A DNA stretch of 8,365 nt, taken from positions 1-8,365 of the forward strand of contig JAGWUG010000029.1 of NCBI GenBank assembly GCA_028868555.1. Direction: 5' to 3'. Below, piece after piece: positions 1-6,053 of the stretch. Position 1 is the stretch's first letter. Every line of letters begins with the position of its first letter. The position numbers were made by a program, and so were the translations under genes. Source of the stretch: Actinomycetales bacterium. GTDB taxonomy: Bacteria; Actinomycetota; Actinomycetes; Actinomycetales; Microbacteriaceae. The notes under the pieces were generated by a model. It saw only the letters and a list, made by a program, of their open reading frames with translations, was not told the origin of the DNA and ran no database searches.

Positions 1-642
1 CAACTAGAGCCAGACGCCGCCAACTGGCACGAACTTCGCCGCAACGGCCTTGGCCTGAGCGAGCGCGACGCCGCCATCTACATGCAGGCCTTGGCGCTAG
101 CAAACTTCCACCAGAGTCACGTTTACTGCCCCCGATGCGGCAAGCCCACCATGATTCAGCTCGGTGGCTGGAGTCGAGTCTGCCTGGAAGACGGGAAGCA
201 GATTTTCCCGCGCACCGATCCAGCCATCATCGTCTCGGTGATCGATGAGCAGGATCGGATCCTGCTCGGATCTCAGGGGGTTTGGGAAGAGAACCGCTGG
301 AGCATCCTCGCCGGATTTGTGGAGGCGGGCGAGAGCCTCACTGCCACAGTGATCCGCGAGGTTGAAGAAGAGGCTGGAGTTCTGGTTCACGACGTTCAAT
401 ACCTGGGCAGTCAGGCCTGGCCCTTCCCGCAGTCGCTCATGGTTGGCTTCACCGCCAAGGTTGACCCAGCGCACTCGCACCTGGAGATTCGCCCCGATGG
501 CGTAGAGATCGTGAAGGTGCGCTGGTTCAGCCGCGAGGATCTGAGAGCCGAAATCGAAGCCCGAACCATCCTGCTTCCCGGACCCATCACCATTGCGCGA
601 GCAATAATCGAACACTGGTACGGCGGGCCGTTGGGTGTCTGA
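1..642 (+). CDS. nudC: NAD(+) diphosphatase / RNA deNADding Nudix hydrolase NudC, 5'-truncated by window edge
   Basis: The reading frame is open from base 1 to a TGA at 640-642, giving 213 visible residues. NudC proteins are about 300 residues, so roughly the first third is missing. Visible in order: a zinc-ribbon knuckle CPRC (residues 43-46 of the fragment) paired with a reduced second knuckle CLED (61-64); the FPRTDPAII stretch (69-77) that precedes the Nudix fold; a complete Nudix box at 105-127 fitting GX5EX7REUXEEXGU; and the NudC signature SQAWPFPQS (137-145), which distinguishes NudC from other Nudix enzymes (family consensus SQPWPFPxS). Family role: Mg-dependent hydrolysis of NAD(H) to NMN(H) plus AMP in the cytoplasm, and removal of NAD caps from RNA 5' ends. 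The stop overlaps the next gene's start by 8 bp, so the two are probably co-transcribed. Oddities are the single-Cys second knuckle and the P-to-A change in the signature. The ATG at 82 is internal and not the true start. Confidence 0.93.
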   Translation, partial: QLEPDAANWHELRRNGLGLSERDAAIYMQALALANFHQSHVYCPRCGKPTMIQLGGWSRVCLEDGKQIFPRTDPAIIVSVIDEQDRILLGSQGVWEENRWSILAGFVEAGESLTATVIREVEEEAGVLVHDVQYLGSQAWPFPQSLMVGFTAKVDPAHSHLEIRPDGVEIVKVRWFSREDLRAEIEARTILLPGPITIARAIIEHWYGGPLGV

Positions 643-2332
643 CATCGGTGTTGATAACCAGGAACCGCTAGACCCGCTGCTTGCCAAACTAGACCCTGAG
701 CAGCGAGCAGCGGCCACCAGTTTGCTCGGCCCAACCTGCATCATTGCGGGTGCGGGAACGGGCAAGACTCGCACCATCACCCATCGCATTGCCTACGGAA
801 TCTCGCATGGCTTCTACAGCGCCAACCGAGTTCTTGCGCTCACGTACACCAACAAGGCGGCGGCCGAGCTTCGCACCCGACTTCGCGCATTGGGTGTGGG
901 CACTGTTGCCGCTCGCACTTTCCACGCCGCTGCGCTTTCGCAGCTGGAGTACTTCTGGCCTCAGTTCACGGGAGTTCGTCCTCCACAGGTGCTCGACGGC
1001 AAGGGCCGCCTGCTGGCCCGCTTGGCGGAGGAACGCAAGATCAAAGTAGACGCCGCGGCACTGCGGGACCTCGCAGCCGAGATCGAGTGGCGCAAATACT
1101 CCATGCTCAGCCTCGAACAGTACGCCGAACTGAAGCGCAAGCCACCCGCTGGCCTCAGCCCAACCAGGATGCTCGAACTCCTTGCGGCCTACGAGGATGC
1201 CAAGGTGGCGGCCAACCAGATTGACTGGGAAGACGTACTCCTGCTCACCCTGGGAATGCTCAAGTCCGAGCCGCTAGCCCTGGCGCATGTGCAGCAGCAG
1301 TACCGCTTCTTCACCGTTGACGAGTACCAGGACATCTCGCCGCTCCAGCACGCGTTGCTGGATGTTTGGCTGGGCGACCGGAGCGACCTCTGCGTTGTGG
1401 GCGACCCAAACCAGACCATCTACTCGTTCACCGGAGCAACCTCCAGCTTCCTGCAAACCTTTGAATCGCGCTACGAGAATGCCACCGTCCTCGAGCTGGT
1501 TCGCAACTACCGTTCCAGCGGCCAAATCGTGGAACTGGCAAACCGTCTTCGCTCCGACAAGGCACCGATGGGCTCCGGCGGCCTCAGTCCACTCCAGGCT
1601 CAAAGTGGTTCCGGTACCGCGCCGCGCCTCCAGGGTTTCGCCAATGCCGCCGAGGAATCCAGCTACATCGCCCACCAGGTTGCCTCTCTGCTCCAGGCGG
1701 GCACGAAGCCTCGCCAGATCGCCATCCTTTATCGAGTCAATGGTCAGAGCGAAGGCATCGAGGCGGCGCTCGCAAGCGCCAAGGTTCCATACGAACTCAA
1801 GGGCGGCGTGCGTTTCTTCCAACGTCCGGAAATCCAAGCCGCCGTGCGGGCCATCGGTGCGGAAATAGCCGCCAAGACTGACACCCCAACCCACAAGGCC
1901 GTGGAGCGCATTGCCCGCGAACTGGGTTGGAGCCTGCGCCAACCCACCGATGCCAACACCGCAGCTGCCGAAAAGTGGGGCAGCCTAAACGCCCTGCTGC
2001 AGATTCTTGAAGAGATGCCCGAGGATATTTCGCTCGACGACTTCTACCGCGAACTCCAGGAGCGAGCCCGCAGCCAGCACGAGCCGGAGAGTGCAGCGGT
2101 CACTCTTTCAACCATTCACGCGGCCAAGGGCCAGGAGTGGGACAACGTCTTCATCGTTGGCGTAAACGAGGGCTATCTGCCAATCAGCTACGCCAAGACC
2201 GACGCACAGGTTGCCGAGGAGAATCGCCTCTTCTACGTAGGCGTCACGCGCGCGAAGAAGCAGCTGATGATCAGCTGGAACGGTGCCACCTCGCGCTTCA
2301 TCAACCTGCTGCGGCCAGCAAACTCGCAGTAA
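635..2332 (+). CDS. uvrD2: UvrD/PcrA-type superfamily 1A DNA helicase, UvrD2-like, without HRDC tail
   Basis: This 565-residue ATP-dependent 3'-5' DNA helicase starts at a GTG at 635 that overlaps the nudC stop (GTGTCTGA). Only a weak purine-rich stretch precedes it, so translational coupling is likely. All SF1A motifs are visible: Q motif LDPEQRAA (19-26), Walker A AGAGTGKT (38-45, Lys44), Ia ALTYTNKAAAEL, Ib TFHAA, Walker B VDEYQD (228-233), III GDPNQTIYSFTGA (256-268), IV LVRNYRSS (288-295), V STIHAAKGQEWD (492-503) and VI ENRLFYVGVTRA (529-540). The 2B region between IV and V is about 200 residues, shorter than in PcrA/UvrD. The protein ends about 25 residues after motif VI. Mycobacterial UvrD2 is about 700 residues and continues into a cysteine-rich linker and an HRDC domain, both absent here. 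The expected role is DNA unwinding or translocation in repair. The UvrD2 assignment rests on neighbourhood (next to nudC, near the ThiF-like, Zincin_2 and YlbL-like genes) as well as size; generic 'ATP-dependent DNA helicase' is the safe name. Confidence 0.93.
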   Translation: MSDIGVDNQEPLDPLLAKLDPEQRAAATSLLGPTCIIAGAGTGKTRTITHRIAYGISHGFYSANRVLALTYTNKAAAELRTRLRALGVGTVAARTFHAAALSQLEYFWPQFTGVRPPQVLDGKGRLLARLAEERKIKVDAAALRDLAAEIEWRKYSMLSLEQYAELKRKPPAGLSPTRMLELLAAYEDAKVAANQIDWEDVLLLTLGMLKSEPLALAHVQQQYRFFTVDEYQDISPLQHALLDVWLGDRSDLCVVGDPNQTIYSFTGATSSFLQTFESRYENATVLELVRNYRSSGQIVELANRLRSDKAPMGSGGLSPLQAQSGSGTAPRLQGFANAAEESSYIAHQVASLLQAGTKPRQIAILYRVNGQSEGIEAALASAKVPYELKGGVRFFQRPEIQAAVRAIGAEIAAKTDTPTHKAVERIARELGWSLRQPTDANTAAAEKWGSLNALLQILEEMPEDISLDDFYRELQERARSQHEPESAAVTLSTIHAAKGQEWDNVFIVGVNEGYLPISYAKTDAQVAEENRLFYVGVTRAKKQLMISWNGATSRFINLLRPANSQ

Positions 2333-3359
2333 CTGCCGCTGCACCTTGGAGGCCAATTTGGCAGCCGCAGTTTGGGTGTGCCAGCCAAGGCTGAACATCA
2401 AGTCGGGTTTCGGGCAGCCGGGTAAAACTAAAACCAACCGGCTCATTCACCGATGCCCCTGCGCCGTCTAAGAATCGCAAAATCAGCTGGAGTGCCAGGC
2501 CGGTGGCCACTAAACGAGTGGCTGAGTCGTCGAAGGTCAGCTCGCTGTTGCAGAGCTGGGCCGCGGTTGACAGGTGGGTAGGGTCTTGGTCCTGACTGCG
2601 CTGTTCACGGCAGAGCAGGCAGGGGGAGTGGCCAACTAGAACTGGGCTAACCTCTGCGCCGATGGAGTGATAGCGAATCTCAAGAATTGGCGTTCCGAGG
2701 GTGCGCCAGCGCCCCACCTCATCCACCGGAGTCACCTGGTGGCTGGTGAGAACGGCAACGAGTGGCTTTGGAGTGGACTTGAAGACTCGCGCCGAACTGA
2801 CCATGCGACTTCCGGGCCAACTGGAGTCGAGAATTAGCTTGGCCGCTTGAAACCGCTGGTAGCCCAGCAGGGCTCGCGGGTAGAGATTGCTGGCGCAGTC
2901 CGCCTCGGTCACCTTGCTGTGATCGGGGCTGAGAATCGTGCCCACGCCCGCGGCCGCCAGGGCCAAGCTCAGGCCCAACCCGGTGGCATCCAGTTGGTTT
3001 ATCTGAACCACCGACGCAAAGCGGCGGCTCATAATCTCGCCGTCATCGGCACCATTATCCATCGATGCCTGCACCCGTTCACTGAGGCCTCGACCGCTGG
3101 GCTCCCAGGCATCGGTGGTTTCTATGAGAAGCGGTTTGAGTTCCTTGAGCATTGCCGCGGCCTGCTCCTCCGGTAAGCGAATCTGGCGAGCCACCGCGCC
3201 TAGTTGGCTCTCCGGCATCCCAAAGTAAAGGGCGTTTATGAACCGTTCCTGGGCTGGGCTGACACGGTCAATTACCTTTGCCCGATAGTCGGTGCCGATT
3301 TGTAGCGTGTTGGGGCTGCGCCAAGTGAGCTGGTGGAACGGGTTGATTTTGAGTGCCAT
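2301..3359 (-). CDS. ThiF/E1-like, TOMM cyclodehydratase-type protein (leader-peptide-binding fold), function unknown
   Basis: This 352-residue protein starts at ATG (complement of 3357-3359). No clear Shine-Dalgarno precedes it, but the N-terminal LQIGTD (19-24) is a usual feature of the family and supports this start. Residues about 1-90 look like the winged-helix, RiPP-recognition-like domain of cyclodehydratase-type proteins. Residues about 115-210 are a degenerate ThiF Rossmann region: GLGLSLALAAAGVGTILSPD (127-146), then Asp146 and Val150 of a DxxxV pattern, SNLYPR (157-162) and Lys174, resembling the ThiF D-x-x-x-V / SNL-R / K arrangement. The ATP-binding GxGxxG appears eroded (INQLDATG). 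The C-terminal half has paired cysteines typical of the family's structural zinc site: CLLC (247-250) followed by R and DP, and HPNCGC (328-333). Homologues beside Zincin_2 genes are known in actinobacteria (Rv3196 type, from memory) without an assigned role. There is no YcaO or precursor peptide in the window, so azoline synthesis cannot be claimed. It probably follows the Zincin_2 gene in one operon. Its 3' end overlaps the helicase gene by 32 bp, tail to tail. Confidence 0.8.
   Translation of the reverse strand: MALKINPFHQLTWRSPNTLQIGTDYRAKVIDRVSPAQERFINALYFGMPESQLGAVARQIRLPEEQAAAMLKELKPLLIETTDAWEPSGRGLSERVQASMDNGADDGEIMSRRFASVVQINQLDATGLGLSLALAAAGVGTILSPDHSKVTEADCASNLYPRALLGYQRFQAAKLILDSSWPGSRMVSSARVFKSTPKPLVAVLTSHQVTPVDEVGRWRTLGTPILEIRYHSIGAEVSPVLVGHSPCLLCREQRSQDQDPTHLSTAAQLCNSELTFDDSATRLVATGLALQLILRFLDGAGASVNEPVGFSFTRLPETRLDVQPWLAHPNCGCQIGLQGAAAVTASLLAAAG
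2331..2372 (+). terminator. Stem-loop at the uvrD2 stop codon, candidate transcription terminator
   Basis: An inverted repeat starts inside the TAA stop of the helicase gene. The left arm AACTGCCGCTGC (2331-2342) pairs with the right arm GCAGCCGCAGTT (2361-2372) over 12 positions with one C-C mismatch (2337/2366). Inside the loop, TTGG (2346-2349) can pair with CCAA (2353-2356). On the plus strand it is followed by only one further T and then GGG, so the U-tract is poor; actinobacterial terminators often lack a good U-tract. It lies within the 3' coding part of the convergent gene, so part of the symmetry could be coincidental coding sequence. Placement exactly at the stop favours a real 3'-end structure. 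Termination itself is inferred. Confidence 0.5.
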
Positions 3360-3399
3360 GCAGCGATTGTTGCAATGGCCACTCGATGTGTGTTGTCAG

Positions 3400-3408
3400 T
3401 TATCCACA
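3400..3408 (+). promoter_or_regulatory. Perfect consensus DnaA box in the Zincin_2/ThiF-like intergenic gap
   Basis: TTATCCACA, identical to the classical DnaA-box consensus, lies in the 50-bp gap (3360-3409) between two minus-strand genes. It sits just downstream of the Zincin_2 stop and about 40 bp upstream of the ThiF-like start. A single box away from an origin could make the downstream gene DnaA-responsive or titrate DnaA. It is the only exact match I noticed, and a chance 9-mer is possible. The remaining gap holds a small imperfect palindrome ATTGTTGCAAT (3366-3376) and no convincing promoter. Confidence 0.4.
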
Positions 3409-3409
3409 A

Positions 3410-4759
3410 CTACTCACCGAGCAGGTTGCGGAGTGCCGAGTCGAAGTCGTCTCCGCCACCCTGAAGGCGAGCTATCAGTGCGCCTGGGTCTTCGATGTCG
3501 GCTGCAACTGGCAGCAAATCGGGGTGATCCCAGAGCGCATCGCGCTTGGCAACGCCCAGCGCCATTCCCAGCTGCAGCCACATCGCGGTTGCCTCGCGCA
3601 GTTTGCGCGGGCGCAGTTCGAGTCCAATCAGGGTTCCGAAAGTCAGCTCGGCTGGGCCGCCGCTGGCGCGACGACGTCGGACTGCCTCACCGATGCGGGC
3701 AGCATTTGGCAACAGCTTGGTGGCCTCCTGGGTCACCGCATCCACCCAGCCTTCAATGAGAGCCAGCAGGGTCTCAATTGCCTCGAGGGCGTGCTGCTGG
3801 TCGGGGGTCTTGTCGGCGAGCATCGCTCCCGACTCCAACAACCCCTGCATCGAACTTGGGTCTGATAGGTCGGTTTCGGCAACTGCGGACATGATGCGAT
3901 CCTCATCGATGCTGATCTCGGAGGAGTAGGTCACGATCTGGGCAACAACCTGCTCGCGCAGCCAGCGCGAGTGCTTGAAGAGTCGGGCGTGAGCGAGCTC
4001 GCGAACCGCCAGGTATATGTGTGCCTCCGCGGCCGGAACGCCGAGGTCGGCCACATAATCGGCGATGTTCTGAGGAACAAAGGCGGCTCGTTGTTCGGCA
4101 AAGATCGGCAGACCGATGTCGCCACCACTGAGCACGCTCTCGCTGAGCTTGCCGATGGCCTGACCAAGCTGCATCGCGAAGAGGGCACCACCCGCGTTGC
4201 GCAGCAGGCGGCCAGCCTCGGCCATCATGCCAGTTAGTTCTTCGGGGCCACTGTTGGCCAGGTGCTCACTCAGGGCGATGGACATTCGGTTCGCTACCGG
4301 CTCGCTCATCGCTCGGAACAACGGCATGGCATCGTCAACCCAGAGGTCGCGGGTCAGCAGCTTTGGCTCGGTGGCCAGAGCGCTCACATCGGTCGCCTGG
4401 TCCAACCAAAGATTCGCGATGTTTACGGCCTCGGTCAGCTCATTTCGCTGGGCATCGGTGACCGCCTGATTGGCGCGACGAGCAACGGTTTTGGCCTGGC
4501 TCAGGGTCTGTGCCCAGTCCACTCCGTCTGGTTTGCCCTGCTGATCCATCGCCTTGGTGAGCATCTCAAGGAGCTGCTTGAGCTGGGCTGGATTGGTTGG
4601 AATGCCGGCTGCCTTGGCCAGCTCCTCAACCTCGAAAGACTCGGGGTTTTCCAAGTACTTCTTCATGAAGGCTTGGAAGTCGGCCGGGTTGAACTTGCGC
4701 GGGTCAAAGCCGCCCTCGCCATCATTCGACTCGGGGGACTCGTCGTGGAAATCAACCAT
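3410..4759 (-). CDS. Zincin_2 / DUF2342 family putative zinc-dependent metallopeptidase
   Basis: This 449-residue protein starts at ATG 4759 (MVDFHDESPES). I chose that start because GAAAGAAAGG lies 8 nt upstream, and because the frame's further upstream extension would overlap the divergent gene and looks non-coding (basic, no family similarity). The N-terminus is acidic and Gly-rich (1-22), followed by an FxAFMKKYLENPESFEVEELAK segment near 28-49. Central family hallmarks are IYLAVRELAHARLFKHSRWLREQ (248-270) and LLALIEGWVDAVT (331-343). The C-terminus is the very typical GLELRPRKLREA (379-390) and WDHPDLLPVAADIEDP (410-425). The family (Pfam Zincin_2, 'putative hydrolase/zinc-dependent metalloprotease', Rv3195 type) has a zincin-like fold, but the helix that should carry HEXXH reads RELAH (253-257), so the first His is an Arg. 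No signal peptide or membrane segment is seen, so it is probably cytoplasmic. It is likely co-transcribed with the downstream ThiF-like gene. Substrate and actual proteolytic activity are unknown. Confidence 0.9.
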   Translation of the reverse strand: MVDFHDESPESNDGEGGFDPRKFNPADFQAFMKKYLENPESFEVEELAKAAGIPTNPAQLKQLLEMLTKAMDQQGKPDGVDWAQTLSQAKTVARRANQAVTDAQRNELTEAVNIANLWLDQATDVSALATEPKLLTRDLWVDDAMPLFRAMSEPVANRMSIALSEHLANSGPEELTGMMAEAGRLLRNAGGALFAMQLGQAIGKLSESVLSGGDIGLPIFAEQRAAFVPQNIADYVADLGVPAAEAHIYLAVRELAHARLFKHSRWLREQVVAQIVTYSSEISIDEDRIMSAVAETDLSDPSSMQGLLESGAMLADKTPDQQHALEAIETLLALIEGWVDAVTQEATKLLPNAARIGEAVRRRRASGGPAELTFGTLIGLELRPRKLREATAMWLQLGMALGVAKRDALWDHPDLLPVAADIEDPGALIARLQGGGDDFDSALRNLLGE

Positions 4760-4879
4760 CGGTGCAGCCTTTCTTTCAACAACGCTAATGCCCGAAGCCT
4801 TTGGGTTTGCGGTTAATTCACGCTGCATTCGCCAATGTTCGCCCAAAGCGTTGCCTCGGGCCGGAAACCACCGAGATAG
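4760..4879. promoter_or_regulatory. Divergent intergenic region between the Zincin_2 and PDZ/Lon-like genes
   Basis: These 120 bp separate two divergently transcribed start codons, so promoters for both operons should lie here. I could not find convincing -10/-35 pairs on either strand. There is an AT-richer patch (TTAATT at 4813-4818). Two copies of TTCGCC (4828-4833 and 4838-4843) are spaced exactly 10 bp, or one helical turn, in the pattern RTTCGCCMAW; they could be an operator half-site pair, but this is weak. The plus-strand gene has only GAGATAG just before its ATG as a ribosome-binding candidate. Confidence 0.45.
4768..4777 (-). promoter_or_regulatory. Ribosome binding site deciding the Zincin_2 start
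   Basis: Read on the minus strand this is GAAAGAAAGG, 8 nt before ATG 4759. It is purine-rich with a GAAAGG core, well spaced, and supports the internal start at 4759 over the first ATG of the open frame at 4936. Confidence 0.6.
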
Positions 4880-5995
4880 ATGTCCGACCACTCGCCTAGG
4901 CTTGAGGATATGGATTCGGGCATCTACTTTGACCAACCTGAGCAGCAGCCAAAACGCAAGGGTCGCCGTCTGGGCTGGGTTCTAATTGCCGTGGTTGCGG
5001 CGGCCGTTTTACTCGGCAGCTACCTCAAGACTCCATACGTGATTGAGCGGCCGGGTCCGGTCTTCAATGTTTTGGGCAATGAGGGTAAGACGCCAATCAT
5101 CCAGGTTCAAGACGCCAAGTCTTACCCCACCGATGGCGCACTCGACCTCCTCACCGTAAATGTGCTGGGTTCGCCTGGAGAGACCCCAAGTTGGCTAGAG
5201 CTGATTGGCGCTTGGCTTGATCCTTCGCAGGTCATTACGCCCATTGACGAGATCTTCCCGCCAAACACCAACACCACCGATGTCTCCAAGCAGAACCAGC
5301 TGATGATGTCGGACTCGCAGTCGCAGGCCACCGCGGCCGCCCTGCGCTCCTTGGGCTACCGCTACAGCTACATCGTTTACGTTGACACCGTAGATTCCCG
5401 CAGCGCCTCTGCAGGGGTTCTCCAAAGCGGCGACGTCATCGCCAGCGCCAACGGCAAAAAGGTCACCGGCATCGGCAGCCTCCGTGCAGCGGTCAATGCC
5501 GCCGCGGGAGCGCCGGTTGCGGTGTCCGGAACCCGAGCCGGCAAAGCATTCAGCTACACAATCAAGCCACGTATGATCCAAGGCGCCTGGCGCATTGGTG
5601 TCTATGTGGGAACTAAGTTCAAGTTCCCAATCTCTGTCAAGCTCAGCCTCAACGACGTTGGCGGGCCATCCGGCGGCATGATGTTTGCCCTGGGCATCTA
5701 CGACAAACTCACCCCGGGAGCTCTGACTGGCGGCCAGATCATCGCTGGCACCGGAACCATCGATGAACAGGGCACCGTTGGCCCAATCGGTGGCATCCGA
5801 CAGAAGTTGTACGGAGCGCAGCGTGGCGGAGCCAAGTGGTTCCTCGCACCTACCCAAAACTGCAGCGAGGTCGTCGGTCACATCCCGGCCGGCCTCAAGG
5901 TGGTCAGGGTTGCCAACTTTAGTCAGGCGCTCGCCGCTGTAAAGCAGATCGCCGCCACCAAGAACGTTCAGGGTCTGCCGAGTTGCGGCAAATAG
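4880..5995 (+). CDS. Membrane-anchored PDZ-domain, Lon-type (S16) serine protease, YlbL-like
   Basis: This 371-residue protein has a short cytoplasmic basic segment (KRKGRR, 25-30) followed by one membrane anchor at about 31-49 (LGWVLIAVVAAAVLLGSYL), so the catalytic part should lie outside the membrane. TPYVIERPGPVFNVLG (51-66) is the usual post-anchor signature of the YlbL family. A PDZ-like domain spans about 170-230 (SAGVLQSGDVIASANGKKV). The C-terminal half is a Lon proteolytic domain. The nucleophile is Ser264 in GGPSGGMMFALG (261-272), followed by LTGG, the GTGTIDEQGTVGPIGGIRQK stretch (290-309) and the dyad Lys309. Both catalytic residues are present, so it should be active. No AAA+ ATPase domain is present, as expected for this subfamily. 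The predicted role is ATP-independent proteolysis at the outer membrane face; substrates are unknown. The start has a weak Shine-Dalgarno, and an in-frame ATG at 4910 (residue 11) is an alternative. It is the first gene of a rightward pair with the UPF0182 gene and diverges from the Zincin_2 gene. Confidence 0.93.
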   Translation: MSDHSPRLEDMDSGIYFDQPEQQPKRKGRRLGWVLIAVVAAAVLLGSYLKTPYVIERPGPVFNVLGNEGKTPIIQVQDAKSYPTDGALDLLTVNVLGSPGETPSWLELIGAWLDPSQVITPIDEIFPPNTNTTDVSKQNQLMMSDSQSQATAAALRSLGYRYSYIVYVDTVDSRSASAGVLQSGDVIASANGKKVTGIGSLRAAVNAAAGAPVAVSGTRAGKAFSYTIKPRMIQGAWRIGVYVGTKFKFPISVKLSLNDVGGPSGGMMFALGIYDKLTPGALTGGQIIAGTGTIDEQGTVGPIGGIRQKLYGAQRGGAKWFLAPTQNCSEVVGHIPAGLKVVRVANFSQALAAVKQIAATKNVQGLPSCGK

Positions 5996-6012
5996 CCGCG
6001 GTCTTGGAAACT

Positions 6013-6041
6013 AACAAACTGCACCAAAACAAACTGCACCA
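6013..6041 (+). repeat. Perfect 14-bp tandem direct repeat in the leader of the UPF0182 gene
   Basis: AACAAACTGCACCA occurs at 6013-6026 and again at 6028-6041, a period of 15 bp with one intervening A. It fills most of the 58-bp gap between the protease and UPF0182 genes and ends 2 nt before the AGGAG ribosome-binding site. It could be a protein-binding site pair, an unstructured A/C-rich translation-enhancing leader, or a small replication-slippage duplication. Confidence 0.85.
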
Positions 6042-6043
6042 CT

Positions 6044-6048
6044 AGGAG
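6044..6048 (+). promoter_or_regulatory. Shine-Dalgarno site for the UPF0182 gene
   Basis: AGGAG lies 5 nt before the GTG at 6054. It is the clearest ribosome-binding site in the window and fixes the GTG start, which is followed by the short basic MKKRR N-terminus and the first membrane helix. Confidence 0.75.
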
Positions 6049-6053
6049 TAGAA

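Noticed and set aside
97..789. 230-codon minus-strand open frame across nudC and the start of the helicase
   Set aside because: It is antisense to the Nudix box and Walker A, has no family features, and is best read as a composition artefact.
1274..1942. 222-codon minus-strand and 193-codon plus-strand frames inside the helicase gene
   Set aside because: Both overlap helicase motifs II-IV in other frames and have low-complexity Arg/Ser/Pro-rich or shadow-like composition.
2301..3359. A TOMM/RiPP biosynthetic cluster
   Set aside because: Only the cyclodehydratase-like protein is present. There is no YcaO, dehydrogenase, precursor peptide or exporter in the window, and the neighbours are conserved housekeeping genes.
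4760..4936. N-terminal extension of the Zincin_2 frame back to an ATG at 4936 (59 extra residues)
   Set aside because: It would overlap the divergent protease gene's start, its residues look non-coding, and a good ribosome-binding site sits before the internal ATG at 4759.
5195..5881. 228-codon open frame on the minus strand inside the Lon-like protease gene
   Set aside because: It lies fully inside a gene with an intact catalytic domain, has no recognisable motifs, and is typical antisense shadowing in GC-rich DNA.
5985..5999. Hairpin GCGGC-AAATA-GCCGC over the Lon-like protease stop codon as a terminator
   Set aside because: It has only 5 Watson-Crick pairs, then G-U wobbles and no U-tract, and the next gene follows closely in the same direction.
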